From: JAYWIG01 sp043789035 | Lineage (GTDB): Bacteria; Pseudomonadota; Gammaproteobacteria; Burkholderiales; Burkholderiaceae_E | Length of the DNA stretch: 21,954 bases | Assembly: GCA_043789035.1 (NCBI GenBank) | Contig: JAYWIG010000007.1 | Span: 1 to 21,954 of the forward strand | Direction of reading: 5' to 3' | Notes under the pieces: model-generated | Told to the model about the DNA's origin: nothing | Databases searched by the model: none | The model's input: only the letters and a program-made list of their open reading frames with translations | Part shown: piece by piece, positions 1 to 6,139 of the stretch | Layout: each line of letters begins with the position of its first letter | How positions within the stretch are numbered: position 1 is the first letter of the stretch | Program-made: the position numbers and the translations under genes

Positions 1-540
1 CAGTGAGCAGGAGAGATCATTGCCTTGTGCGATCGCACACATCCCTGTCGCGACGGCCACGGCACCACCACCACTGGAACCACCTGCAAGAATATCGCGA
101 TTCCATGGGTTGAACGTTAGACCGTGCAGATCGTTACCGGTATTCTGCGCGAGCCCAAATGCCGGTGAGTTACTGCGCCCTACAAGTAGCGCGCCCGCTG
201 CACGAAGCCGAGCGACCGCAGGGCTGTCTTCGGTTGGCATGCGGAAGGCGAAGCGAGACACGCCATCGTCAGTAGGCGCGCCGACTTGGTCTGTATTGAT
301 CTTCGTGGTTACCGTTACTCCTTGCATCGCCCCCACGAGCTCGCCTCTTTGGTGGGCAGCGTCCGCCCGATCGGCAGAAAGCAGAACCTCGTCACTCAGC
401 ACGTTTGTAAGTGCGTTGACGCCAGGGTTCACTTCAGCGATACGTTCAAGTGTGGCTACAGCAATCTCGCGACAAGACACTTCACCGCTACACGTGTGCG
501 CAAGCGCTTCCGTTGCGCTCCACTGCCAAGGCTTATTCAT
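1..540 (-). CDS. Amidase-signature family protein, 5' part
   Basis: The gene runs off the left edge, so only the first 180 residues are visible. They fit the amidase signature family, Ser-Ser-Lys hydrolases that cleave amide bonds. The catalytic Lys is K80 in VTTKINTD. The Gly/Ser-rich signature GGSSGGGAVAVATG is at residues 153-166, with the cis-Ser at 155/156. The likely nucleophile is S179 in GNDLSCSL. Substrate cannot be told. The ATG at 540 is chosen because GGGAG lies five bases upstream; an in-frame ATG at 561 has no such site. It reads in cassette orientation and follows attC 815-927. About 255 bp lie between that attC and the leader repeat at 540-634. The region upstream matches the leader repeat at 16675-16805. 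Confidence 0.88.
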   Translation of the reverse strand, partial: MNKPWQWSATEALAHTCSGEVSCREIAVATLERIAEVNPGVNALTNVLSDEVLLSADRADAAHQRGELVGAMQGVTVTTKINTDQVGAPTDDGVSRFAFRMPTEDSPAVARLRAAGALLVGRSNSPAFGLAQNTGNDLHGLTFNPWNRDILAGGSSGGGAVAVATGMCAIAQGNDLSCSL

Positions 541-634
541 AGGTGCTCCCGAGATTTTCATTTAGGGTCGAATTAGTTTGAAGTAGCAATCTTCGAATGT
601 AGCAAACGCCTTTCTTTATGTCTAGCGAGATTTT
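540..634 (-). repeat. Leader repeat copy L1, upstream of amidase
   Basis: This stretch shares most of its bases with 16711-16805: both hold CATTTAGGG, a GAATTRGTTTGAAGT block, GTAGCAAAYGCCT and GTCTAGCGAGATTTT (plus strand). On the minus strand it ends with GGGAG and the amidase ATG. In the other copy the same GGGAG precedes the GTG of a nine-codon ORF. It looks like a mobile or duplicated 5' leader, possibly with a promoter, but no convincing -35/-10 pair is seen. Confidence 0.6.
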
Positions 635-814
635 GCGCAGCACAACAACGAGGAGCTGCTGCCTATTGGCCGGAAAATATTCTTACGCTTGCGCAGCAAC
701 AAATTTTTCAAATAACTAAGCGTTATACTGGGTTTTCATTCTTACTCAACCCCCGATAAGAATCTTGTCAGCGATTTATATCTCAATATCAGAGTTCTAG
801 TGAAATTCCTTTTG
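635..814. other. Non-coding cassette 5' region
   Basis: No gene is seen between attC 815-927 and leader repeat L1. On the minus strand TTGAGT and TATAAC with a 16-base spacer (near 762-730) could be a weak promoter toward the amidase. The plus-strand string TAACTAAGCGTTATA (about 714-728) resembles an R'-L' arm but has no partner. Confidence 0.3.
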
Positions 815-927
815 GCTTAACTATGCGTTAGTTACTGCTTGCCAGGAGCCAGTTCTTGTGCAAAGCTTAAAGCTACACTCAAAACCTTTCAGAGGGAATG
901 GCGTCAGTGCAGAACCTACGGTTAGGC
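815..927 (-). other. attC site, 113 bp, complete
   Basis: On the plus strand it runs from GCTTAAC to GTTAGGC; in cassette orientation R'' is GCCTAAC and R' is GTTAAGC. It belongs to the same subtype as 10145-10257 (arms with TTTTGTGCAAAGCT and the GGCGTC block) and differs from the more frequent AAGCTTTTGTGTG subtype. It closes the cassette carrying the three-helix membrane protein. Confidence 0.85.
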
Positions 928-991
928 GCTGAACTAATGCGCGGTGGTTGTTACGATAGTATGAACTTTCACACGAGTATTTTCGTTACGC

Positions 992-1231
992 TTAAGATGT
1001 TTGATAAACCAAAGCAGCACTACCAATAAACAATGCAGCCAGAGCAATTAGATCCGCCGTAACTACACGAGCCATTTGGTCATTGGAATTACCAGTGGCC
1101 CGCGCAAGTCCAATAAACGATAGTACGCTCACAAACCCGACGCCGAAAGCATAAGGCTGAATACTTTGCTCGAACGCAGCAGGCAATAAGAAAATTCCTA
1201 ACATGCCGAACAGTACTGCGCGATGCCTCAT
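992..1231 (-). CDS. Small membrane protein, three predicted helices
   Basis: About 79 residues from the ATG at 1231 (a TTG at 1273 would add 14 residues). Three hydrophobic stretches are visible: AVLFGMLGIFLLPAAF, AFGVGFVSVLSFIGLA and ADLIALAALFIGSAALVYQ. I do not recognise a family. No strong ribosome binding site is seen before either start. The cassette 5' boundary is missing: the half attC 1284-1323 passes directly into this reading frame, so the gene may have been joined to its neighbour by a deletion, and its true N-terminus is uncertain. Confidence 0.55.
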   Translation of the reverse strand: MRHRAVLFGMLGIFLLPAAFEQSIQPYAFGVGFVSVLSFIGLARATGNSNDQMARVVTADLIALAALFIGSAALVYQTS

Positions 1232-1283
1232 AAATATTGCAATCTTTGGCTCACTCAAAGATAGGCCGTACAACGCCGATGAT

Positions 1284-1323
1284 AGGGTAGCGCAATGTGT
1301 TCACGATGAACAGCTCGTTAGAA
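1284..1323 (-). other. Half attC (L''-R'' arm only)
   Basis: GGGTAGCGCAATG, a GATGAAC-like L'' and GTTAGAA (R'') are present, followed by the usual TAGCAACGCGTGG flank. The R'-L' arm is absent: sequence after GGGTAGCGC on the left is the upstream region of the membrane protein gene. A perfect TGTTCA/TGAACA inverted repeat lies in the L'' region. This site should not recombine as a folded attC. Confidence 0.65.
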
Positions 1324-1441
1324 AATGTAGCAACGCGTGGCGGTTGATGAATGATGACCGAAGATTTTTTCATTAGCATAAAGAGTAACCTAGTAATACT
1401 AGTAGCTGACGTCTCTTATTCTTGATTCCACCTTAACCAAC

Positions 1442-1936
1442 CTAACCTGCCTTACGAACCCAAGGCGGTTTCGCCTCACCATGCAAGACTTGAGAAACAT
1501 ATGCTAGCCGCTCAGTCACTGTTTGAGCTCTCTTTGCCGCAGCTATTGGGTAAGCCAAACTACGCTGCTTTCCAGCAGTCAATAAATCCCAACTCTTTTT
1601 AGCGTGCTTGTCTCCAGCAAGCAACTCCAACAACTCTTTTGGAATATCAACGTCATCTTGCGGCAGAACTTTGAACGCAACCTCCACCACATCGCCAAGC
1701 GATATCCCTGCCAGCTTTAACGGCGCTTTTGGCAACATCAAATACCACTTTCCGCGTGCTGGTTGCCATGCTCCCTTCACGGGAACACCAGAAATATCAG
1801 CTTCGATTCGCAGCCGCGGATTGGTCTTTAGCGGAAGCTCTGAAAGCAATCGTTCATCCAAGAACACGACTGTGTAGTTATAAGTACCAACCGGGTGTAT
1901 ACAAACAGCCGTTTCAAAGCGATGAGTGAAATACAT
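1442..1936 (-). CDS. DUF1905 / YdeI-OmpD-associated domain protein
   Basis: A 164-residue protein with the DUF1905 beta-barrel-like N-terminal part (residues about 5-95, ending with the GD-V-VAFKV strand) followed by a helical YdeI/OmdA C-terminal part (IPKELLELLAGDKHAKKSWDLL, then the R-S-AYPI-AAK-A-T--ERL pattern). Such proteins are common in genomes and integron cassettes; their biochemical role is unknown, and links of the YdeI group to peptide or bacteriocin resistance come from annotation. The ATG at 1936 has only a weak purine stretch (AAAAAG) before it. The cassette starts at 1974 and no promoter is seen. Confidence 0.82.
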   Translation of the reverse strand: MYFTHRFETAVCIHPVGTYNYTVVFLDERLLSELPLKTNPRLRIEADISGVPVKGAWQPARGKWYLMLPKAPLKLAGISLGDVVEVAFKVLPQDDVDIPKELLELLAGDKHAKKSWDLLTAGKQRSLAYPIAAAKRAQTVTERLAYVSQVLHGEAKPPWVRKAG

Positions 1937-1967
1937 ACTTTTTGAAAAAATTGCTGTGGATGCCGAT

Positions 1968-2078
1968 TTCTAACTACGCGTTAGCTAGTTTGTTGCGCGG
2001 GAAAAGCGTCTATGCGACGCTGCAAAGCGCAAATAAAAGATTGGGTAGCGCCACGGGTCCATTCTGACCAGTTTGTAA
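1968..2078 (-). other. attC site, degenerate at R''
   Basis: The left side is intact in layout (TTCTAAC TACGC GTTAGC), but the R' base pattern is GTTAGAA rather than GTTRRRY. At the right the L'' box is lost and R'' reads GTTTGTA instead of GTTAGGC. The central arms and the downstream AGCAACGCG flank are still recognisable. Confidence 0.7.
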
Positions 2079-2134
2079 AGCTCTTAGCAACGCGCAGTAT
2101 CGGAGTTTGAAAGTTTGGCTTGGAAAACATCATT

Positions 2135-2722
2135 TTAACCCCAGCCGATTTGCCTAGACTTAACATTTTCCCCGCTAAGTTTGATGATTTCTTTGATGCG
2201 AATTTCCCGCGTTGCTTCGCGCTTCGCTTGGTTAAGCCAATATAGATAACTCTTACGATACGAAGGACTAAACGATAGATAATTTGCAAAAGCTTTCTTA
2301 TTTTTTGAGAACGCCAGTTTCAGATCTGCTGGCAACACCAATTGTTCTACTTCATCAAGTGATTCCCACGCGCCGTTTTGCTTCGCAATCTCGATGCTTT
2401 TCAGACCACTTTTATGCATCAACTCTTCTTTGAGTAAATGATCTACGTAGGTTTTGTTAATTTTGCTCCAAACGCTTTTCGCTTTTCTCGGAGTAAAGAG
2501 CTGATACCGCCTTTGTTCATCTAGCCTTCTAACAGTGGAATCAATCCAACCATAACATATCGCCACGCGAACAGCCTCTTCCCAACGCATGCTTTCGCTT
2601 TCACTTTGAACGCGATAGAAAATCAAATGAACGCCAGTAGATGAATGGTGGTTTTTATGCAGCCATTCACGCCACTCTTTGTCGTTCTTAAAATAATGAA
2701 GCTCTTTTTCCGTTGTTGCCAT
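2135..2722 (-). CDS. YdeI/OmdA family protein
   Basis: A 195-residue protein of the YdeI/OpmD-associated (bacteriocin-protection-like) family. Family features seen: the N-terminal W--WL---H--S-GV-L-FYR pattern, the EA---AICYGWIDS motif near residue 55 followed by R-LDE-RR-Q-FTPRK--S-WS, and the C-terminal SYRK-YLYWLNQAKREATR-IRI motif. Its biochemical function is not established. The ATG at 2722 is the first start in the cassette, which begins at attC 2763. The next cassette to the left encodes another YdeI-type protein of different architecture. Confidence 0.88.
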   Translation of the reverse strand: MATTEKELHYFKNDKEWREWLHKNHHSSTGVHLIFYRVQSESESMRWEEAVRVAICYGWIDSTVRRLDEQRRYQLFTPRKAKSVWSKINKTYVDHLLKEELMHKSGLKSIEIAKQNGAWESLDEVEQLVLPADLKLAFSKNKKAFANYLSFSPSYRKSYLYWLNQAKREATREIRIKEIIKLSGENVKSRQIGWG

Positions 2723-2762
2723 ATGATCAATTGGATGATTGATATTGAAGTTTTTTGCCTCT

Positions 2763-2850
2763 GCCTAACTAGGCGTTAGGGGGCCCGTTACGCGGACTAA
2801 GCTTTTGTGTGAAGCTATGCGTATACAAAAGGTTGGGTAGCGTAATGGCT
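2763..2850 (-). other. attC site truncated at its R''-L'' end
   Basis: GCCTAAC, the R'-L' spacer and both central arms are present up to GGGTAGCGTAATGG. The next about 40 bases of a normal site (GTCCACGCTGAAC through the GTTAGGC core) are missing and the sequence goes straight to the CGTGTGGTGG flank. Without R'' and L'' the cassette with the small membrane protein cannot be excised at this side. Confidence 0.75.
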
Positions 2851-2928
2851 CGTGTGGTGGTAGCGTTTAAATGAATGCATAAAGTCTTAAATTCTTGGCT
2901 ATTCATAATAAATCAGACCGATCTCATA

Positions 2929-3111
2929 TCACCGTAAGGTTAACGCAAAACCCCAAAAGAAAGCAACCGCCAACGCAATACTTACTCCGTGTGCAGCCCA
3001 AAGCACTATTATTGGCAGTAGCACTGGAAATACAAAAACGTCGGTAGGCTTGGATGCACCTACCAAAAAGTATATTGATCGTGGTTCGCGATCTTTGTGT
3101 CGGGTGGACAT
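2929..3111 (-). CDS. Small putative membrane protein
   Basis: A 60-residue product from the ATG at 3111 (a TTG at 3126 would add five). The first 25 residues are charged, the rest is hydrophobic and could form one long or two short helices (FVFPVLLPIIVLWAAHGV and IALAVAFFWGFALTL). No family recognised. It reads in cassette orientation and ends about 70 bp before the truncated attC. It is divergent from the gene at 3390, with 278 bp between them. Being short, with a weak binding site (GGAT), it may not be real. Confidence 0.42.
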   Translation of the reverse strand: MSTRHKDREPRSIYFLVGASKPTDVFVFPVLLPIIVLWAAHGVSIALAVAFFWGFALTLR

Positions 3112-3213
3112 TGCACGTACATCCAAATCAACGCGAGAATCGTTACAAGCGGCAAGCCCTCTTTGAAACCGGCTAATTTATCACTGCGCCTAGAAATTTA
3201 GCACATTAAAACT

Positions 3214-3227
3214 ACGAAGCCCTTCGT
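3214..3227. other. Short inverted repeat between divergent genes
   Basis: ACGAAG and CTTCGT separated by two bases. On the minus strand it is followed by AGTTTT, so it could be a weak terminator there or an operator in the 3112-3389 intergenic region. Confidence 0.25.
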
Positions 3228-3260
3228 CATAAGATATTGAGAAATGAAACAACTCATATA

Positions 3261-3288
3261 TTTACCCTAAAAGCATTAAAGTTATAAA
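3261..3288 (+). promoter_or_regulatory. Putative sigma70 promoter of the 3390 gene
   Basis: TTTACC (3261-3266) and TATAAA (3283-3288) with a 16-base spacer. It would give a leader of about 95 bases. A plus-strand gene in a minus-oriented array needs its own promoter, which supports a promoter here; the exact boxes are inferred. Confidence 0.4.
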
Positions 3289-3389
3289 AATCTGTTTGAT
3301 TCTTCTGGGGGCATCTCTCTTAAGCTCAAACAAATGCATCAGCCTTAGAAGCTTAACTTAGCTGAATTCACGGTGACATTGAAAATAAT

Positions 3390-3908
3390 ATGAATTTTTC
3401 GCTCTTGCACATTGCATCACTTTTTAAATACACGGGAATTAGCTTCACAGCGGGGGCCATAACGCACGGATTCTTTAGCGAAGAGCGTTCAATGTTTACT
3501 GCAGGTGCGGGGATAGTGTTTTATTTGATCGGAAGTGCGATTGAGAAGAATGCAAACCCAAAAAACACTCAAACTTGGACGATGGTGCTATTCATCGGAA
3601 TAATCTCATCCATTGGTCTTGGCTTTTTTACTGGTGGATTACAACACTTCCCCGACTCACCCGCTCGCAGCCTTTGGGTTGTACCACTGGGCTTTTTACT
3701 AAGCTTAGCTGGTGTCTATTTTTTAGGCGGAAATGAAAAAACGGATAAAAAAACAGTCCTAACTTATGCTGCGGTCGGAACTGCCATTGCAGTGATTTCA
3801 TCAACAATAGCATTTAAATATTTTGACTCCCATGATCACGATGATGATCATCACATAACTTCACCGGCTTCAAAACAAGATAAGCCAATAGATGCGCATA
3901 AGCACTAA
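3390..3908 (+). CDS. Multi-pass membrane protein with His/Asp-rich tail
   Basis: A 172-residue protein with about five hydrophobic segments: near residues 15-30, 35-50, 65-82, 93-112 and 123-142. The last 28 residues form a soluble tail with the run HDHDDDHH plus further His at the end, a composition often able to bind divalent metal. I do not know a named family; the SFTAGAITHGFFS and AGAGIVFYLIGSA patterns look conserved-hypothetical. It is on the plus strand, against the array, so it must carry its own promoter. No good ribosome binding site precedes the ATG. Its cassette starts at the hairpin and attC remnant near 3972-4000. Confidence 0.75.
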   Translation: MNFSLLHIASLFKYTGISFTAGAITHGFFSEERSMFTAGAGIVFYLIGSAIEKNANPKNTQTWTMVLFIGIISSIGLGFFTGGLQHFPDSPARSLWVVPLGFLLSLAGVYFLGGNEKTDKKTVLTYAAVGTAIAVISSTIAFKYFDSHDHDDDHHITSPASKQDKPIDAHKH

Positions 3909-3971
3909 TGTCTAAGGCGGCAAAGAGAAGTGCTAGACCTACTAACTATTGGCAAGCAAAAAATTTCTTAA

Positions 3972-3986
3972 GCTCGCGCTGCTAGC
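3972..3986 (-). other. Cassette-entry hairpin, copy 1
   Basis: GCTCGCGCTGCTAGC, seven bases from the R' box at 3994. One mismatch in the six-pair stem. On the minus strand it is followed by TTAAGAAATTTTTT, so it looks like a terminator that would stop transcripts entering from the upstream cassette. The same element is at 6474, 10124, 17590 and 20526. Confidence 0.6.
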
Positions 3987-3993
3987 GCTCTAT

Positions 3994-4050
3994 ACTTAAC
4001 TACGCGTTAGAGGATTTACCCACGCGAGGTGGTGGCTTGTAAATCAATGC
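3994..4050 (-). other. attC remnant with central deletion
   Basis: ACTTAAC TACGC GTTAG is followed after a few bases by ACCCACGCGAGGTGGTGG, the flank that normally lies outside R''. The central arms, L'' and R'' are deleted. The flank and the TGTAAATCAATGCC stretch are kept. Confidence 0.7.
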
Positions 4051-4096
4051 CTTATCTCCCGCCTCAATATGAGAACTAAAACTTCAGGTAAAAAAA

Positions 4097-4235
4097 CTAT
4101 GCGGCTTGAATCATAAACTCATCCTTCACCGCTTCATACGGAAAAGTTATGCCACCTTCTTCCGTGCGATCTAGTACCCCTGCAGTCAAAAGCGCCGTAA
4201 CATTTGTATGCACTGCTTTCACGTTTCTGCCTACT
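4097..4235 (-). pseudogene. 3' fragment of a TumA-like (HVO_A0114-type) antitoxin
   Basis: The last about 46 residues match the C-terminus of the TumA-like protein at 9424-9771 (VGRNVKAVHTNVTALLTAGV against VARDVKAVHSDVTALLAAGV, then RTEEG-I-FPYEAVK-EF---AA). The match stops near 4235, where the sequence becomes attC arm (TACGCGCACAC...). The 5' half of the antitoxin, any toxin and the left arm of the next attC were therefore lost in one deletion. An apparent start upstream at 4321 reads through attC and IS sequence and is not a real start. Confidence 0.75.
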
Positions 4236-4279
4236 ACGCGCACACCAACGATTGGTAGCGCAGTAGGGCCACGCTGAAC
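4236..4279 (-). other. attC arm left of the first IS1111 element
   Basis: CACACCAACGATTGGTAGCGC... through CCACGCTGAAC is the right central arm and L'' of an attC. The insertion sequence follows immediately, and the R'' side resumes at 5786 (GCAAATTAGAC). The R'-L' arm is missing, replaced by the antitoxin fragment. The R'' box reads ATTAGAC instead of GTTAGAC. Confidence 0.75.
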
Positions 4280-4375
4280 GAATACGAGGAACTTCCGCCT
4301 TTCTTCGTAACGGCATCGCAATGTGCCAAGATTGGGTTGTTGAAATCTAATCTAAAACTGTAAAAGGGGAAGTCC

Positions 4376-5461
4376 ATGCATAAGATTACACGTGTCGGGG
4401 TCGACTTGGCAAAAAACGTTATCCAAGTTCACGCCGTCGATGCCTCAGGTATCAAAGTCGCTAATAAAGCACTTAAGCGCGATCAATTTATCAACTGGTG
4501 CACGCAGCAGCTTCCAGCCGGTTGCATGATCGTCATTGTTGGCACCTCAGGCGCTCACCACTGGGGCCGCCAATTGCGCCAGCTAGGCTTCGATGTACGC
4601 CTCATTGCCGCTCACCTCGCCTCGCCCTTTCGTATGGCGGGCAAACACGGTAAAAATGATGCCAATGATGCCGCCGCCGTTCGTGAAGCTGCCGCTAGGC
4701 CTCAGATGCGATTCATTCCGATTAAATCCACCGATCAGCAAGCAAAGCTCGCAGTTCACAGCTTTCGCGAACTGCTCAAAAAAGATCGCACTGCCGCCAT
4801 CAACCAAATTCGCGCGGCACTCACTGAATTTGGCGTGGTAATACCGAAGGACCCAGATAGCCTTCGCGTTCAGCTTCACGATCTCATTGAAGATGGCTCC
4901 AACGAGATGACCGGCATCGCTCGCATATTGCTCCAGCATACCTACCTTCATTGGATCGCCATTGAAGAAAAGAGGACTTGGTGCGAACAACAGATCAACA
5001 TTCATCTCGCCCAAGACGACAAGGCTCGCAAAGCGGCATCCCTTATGGGTGTTGGCCACATTACAGCGTTAGGCACTGTCGCTACCGTCGTTGACTTTCA
5101 TCAATTCAAAAACGGTGCTCAGCTCGGCGCGTGGATTGGGCTTACGCCTAAGCAACACTCGAGTGGTGGTACAGCTAAGCTAGGGTCGATTTCTAAACAC
5201 GGCAACGCCTACTTGCGATCACTACTGATTCAAGGAGCAAAGTCTGTGGTGTTCACGGCTCATCGCCGTACTGATTCCCTATCGAAATGGGTACTGCAAC
5301 TCAAGCTGCGTGTTGGCTGGCAAAAAGCAGCCGTGGCACTAGCCAACAGAAACCCTCAAATTCTTTGGGCGATCATGACCAAAGACATCGACTACGATCC
5401 GAATTACAAGAGTCAAAAACCAGCTGGCAAAAACTTAGCCACTAGTAATGCCACTGCCTAG
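4376..5461 (+). CDS. tnp: IS110-family transposase, IS1111 group, with catalytic Glu replaced
   Basis: A 361-residue DEDD-type recombinase: RuvC-like N-terminal domain with D10 (VGVDLAK) and D95/D98 (GKNDANDA), and the C-terminal transposase_20 domain with the serine motif SSGG at 262-265. It would cut and join DNA under guidance of a bridge RNA. The position of the DEDD glutamate reads IVGTSGAHHWGR: V55 replaces the Glu found in the second copy (FEGTAGCHHWGR). The change from GAA to GTT needs one base if the ancestor was GTA/GAA-like or two otherwise, so this copy may be inactive. The ATG at 4376 follows AAGGGG. The start context GGGGAAGTCCATG repeats the right-end sequence of the element. 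Confidence 0.93.
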   Translation: MHKITRVGVDLAKNVIQVHAVDASGIKVANKALKRDQFINWCTQQLPAGCMIVIVGTSGAHHWGRQLRQLGFDVRLIAAHLASPFRMAGKHGKNDANDAAAVREAAARPQMRFIPIKSTDQQAKLAVHSFRELLKKDRTAAINQIRAALTEFGVVIPKDPDSLRVQLHDLIEDGSNEMTGIARILLQHTYLHWIAIEEKRTWCEQQINIHLAQDDKARKAASLMGVGHITALGTVATVVDFHQFKNGAQLGAWIGLTPKQHSSGGTAKLGSISKHGNAYLRSLLIQGAKSVVFTAHRRTDSLSKWVLQLKLRVGWQKAAVALANRNPQILWAIMTKDIDYDPNYKSQKPAGKNLATSNATA

Positions 5462-5489
5462 CTAGCCAACCAAAAAACTTATTCACAAT

Positions 5490-5725
5490 TTCTAAGCCAA
5501 GACGTTGATTTGAAGATGCTTTGAACAGGTCAGACCGGTGGTGAGTAAGCTCGACTAACTTGCCGTGGTAAATGTTTCTACATTAATCCACGCTGAACGA
5601 ATGGAGCCTCACCAAGCGGTTCGTATCTTGGCCCGCTTCGGCGTATATCGCCGATGCAATAAGGCCGTCTGTAGTTGTACAGTCTGTTCCAGTTCTCGCT
5701 CTATCAAGCTCGTCTTATAAACGAA
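5490..5725 (+). ncRNA. Candidate bridge RNA (seekRNA) of IS1111 copy 1
   Basis: The 3' non-coding part is conserved with the second copy from AAGCCAAGACGT onward. A stem GCTC (5549-5552)/GAGC (5604-5607) and an inner stem CGTGG (5564-5568)/CCACG (5588-5592) enclose an internal loop. Its strands are GACTAACTTGC (5553-5563) and CTGAACGAATG (5593-5603). The first is the complement of the right target (GCAAGTTAGAC in an intact attC, GCAAATTAGAC here). The second starts with the left target CTGAAC. A second loop, TTCGTATCT (5620-5628) and GTCTGTAG (5667-5674), closed by GGCC/GGCC around a CGGCG/CGCCG hairpin, matches the element ends (CTCGTATTC complement, TGTA end). IS1111 elements are known to encode this RNA at the 3' side. 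Confidence 0.75.
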
Positions 5726-5785
5726 AACCGGAAGAAGCAGTCACGCATTAAATACTACTACTTGATTTATCGGGAAGTCCATGTA

Positions 5786-5798
5786 GCAAATTAGACAC
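5786..5798 (-). other. attC R'' arm right of IS1111 copy 1
   Basis: GCAAATTAGACAC followed by the usual GGTAGCAACGCG flank. It completes the attC of the ParE-type cassette. The crossover-box G is changed to A (ATTAGAC). Confidence 0.7.
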
Positions 5799-5845
5799 GG
5801 TAGCAACGCGCTGTGGTTGAGCTTGGGCTCCTAAGCTTGAACGCC

Positions 5846-6139
5846 TCATTTACGTTTAGCCCAATAGCCAGGTTTTCTTCTGAAATGCGCAAGCGCTAAA
5901 ACTCTAAGTTCAGTCTTAGAAACGGCATAAATTATGCTAAAAGGAAAGCGGCGTAAACTGAACTTGCGAAACCCTTTAAGCCATTGAGCACCAAGTAGAG
6001 GGCGGCTTTGTAGCAGCGATACCGTTCTCTCAAACTCTGCCGCCAACGATAGCCCTAATGAAGTTCCACCACTTTTTACATAAAACTCAATAGCTTCTTC
6101 AAGCTCACGCTCAGCCTCGGCGGAAACTGATAGTTTCAC
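5846..6139 (-). CDS. RelE/ParE-family toxin
   Basis: A 97-residue protein with the ParE/RelE fold pattern: SAEAERELEEAIEFYVK at the N-terminus, a central R-LLGAQW-KGFRKFSLRRFPFSIIYAV and a C-terminal LRVLALAHFRRKPGYWAKR. ParE members poison gyrase and RelE members cut mRNA on the ribosome; the sequence alone does not settle which. It starts with GTG at 6139, overlapping the antitoxin stop by four bases (GTGA), so translation is coupled. The antitoxin comes first, the usual order. Cassette located addiction modules of this type are common and stabilise large arrays. Confidence 0.9.
   Translation of the reverse strand: MKLSVSAEAERELEEAIEFYVKSGGTSLGLSLAAEFERTVSLLQSRPLLGAQWLKGFRKFSLRRFPFSIIYAVSKTELRVLALAHFRRKPGYWAKRK

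Larger units (their letters stand above)
4280..5785 (+). mobile_element. IS1111-group (IS110 family) element, copy 1, in attC
   Basis: About 1.5 kb. The left end GAATACGAGG and right end GGGAAGTCCATGTA match the ends of the second copy (14519 to 13000). Subterminal inverted repeats are GGAACTTCC near the left end and GGGAAGTCC near the right. It holds a transposase gene and about 320 bases of conserved 3' non-coding sequence. It lies between L'' and R'' of an attC, with the transposase opposite to cassette direction. IS1111 elements that target attC are a known group. No target duplication is seen, as expected for this family; the outer base at each end is ambiguous. Confidence 0.88.

Noticed and set aside
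20..565. Plus-strand open frame of 181 codons at the left edge
   Set aside because: It is the shadow of the amidase gene on the minus strand, which shows clear family motifs.
815..927. attC sites read as rho-independent terminators
   Set aside because: The hairpins have the R/L box layout of integron sites and lack terminal T runs, although they may affect transcription.
1398..1440. TTCTTGATTCC on the plus strand as a fourth leader-repeat copy
   Set aside because: Only 11 bases match and the rest differs, so chance cannot be excluded.
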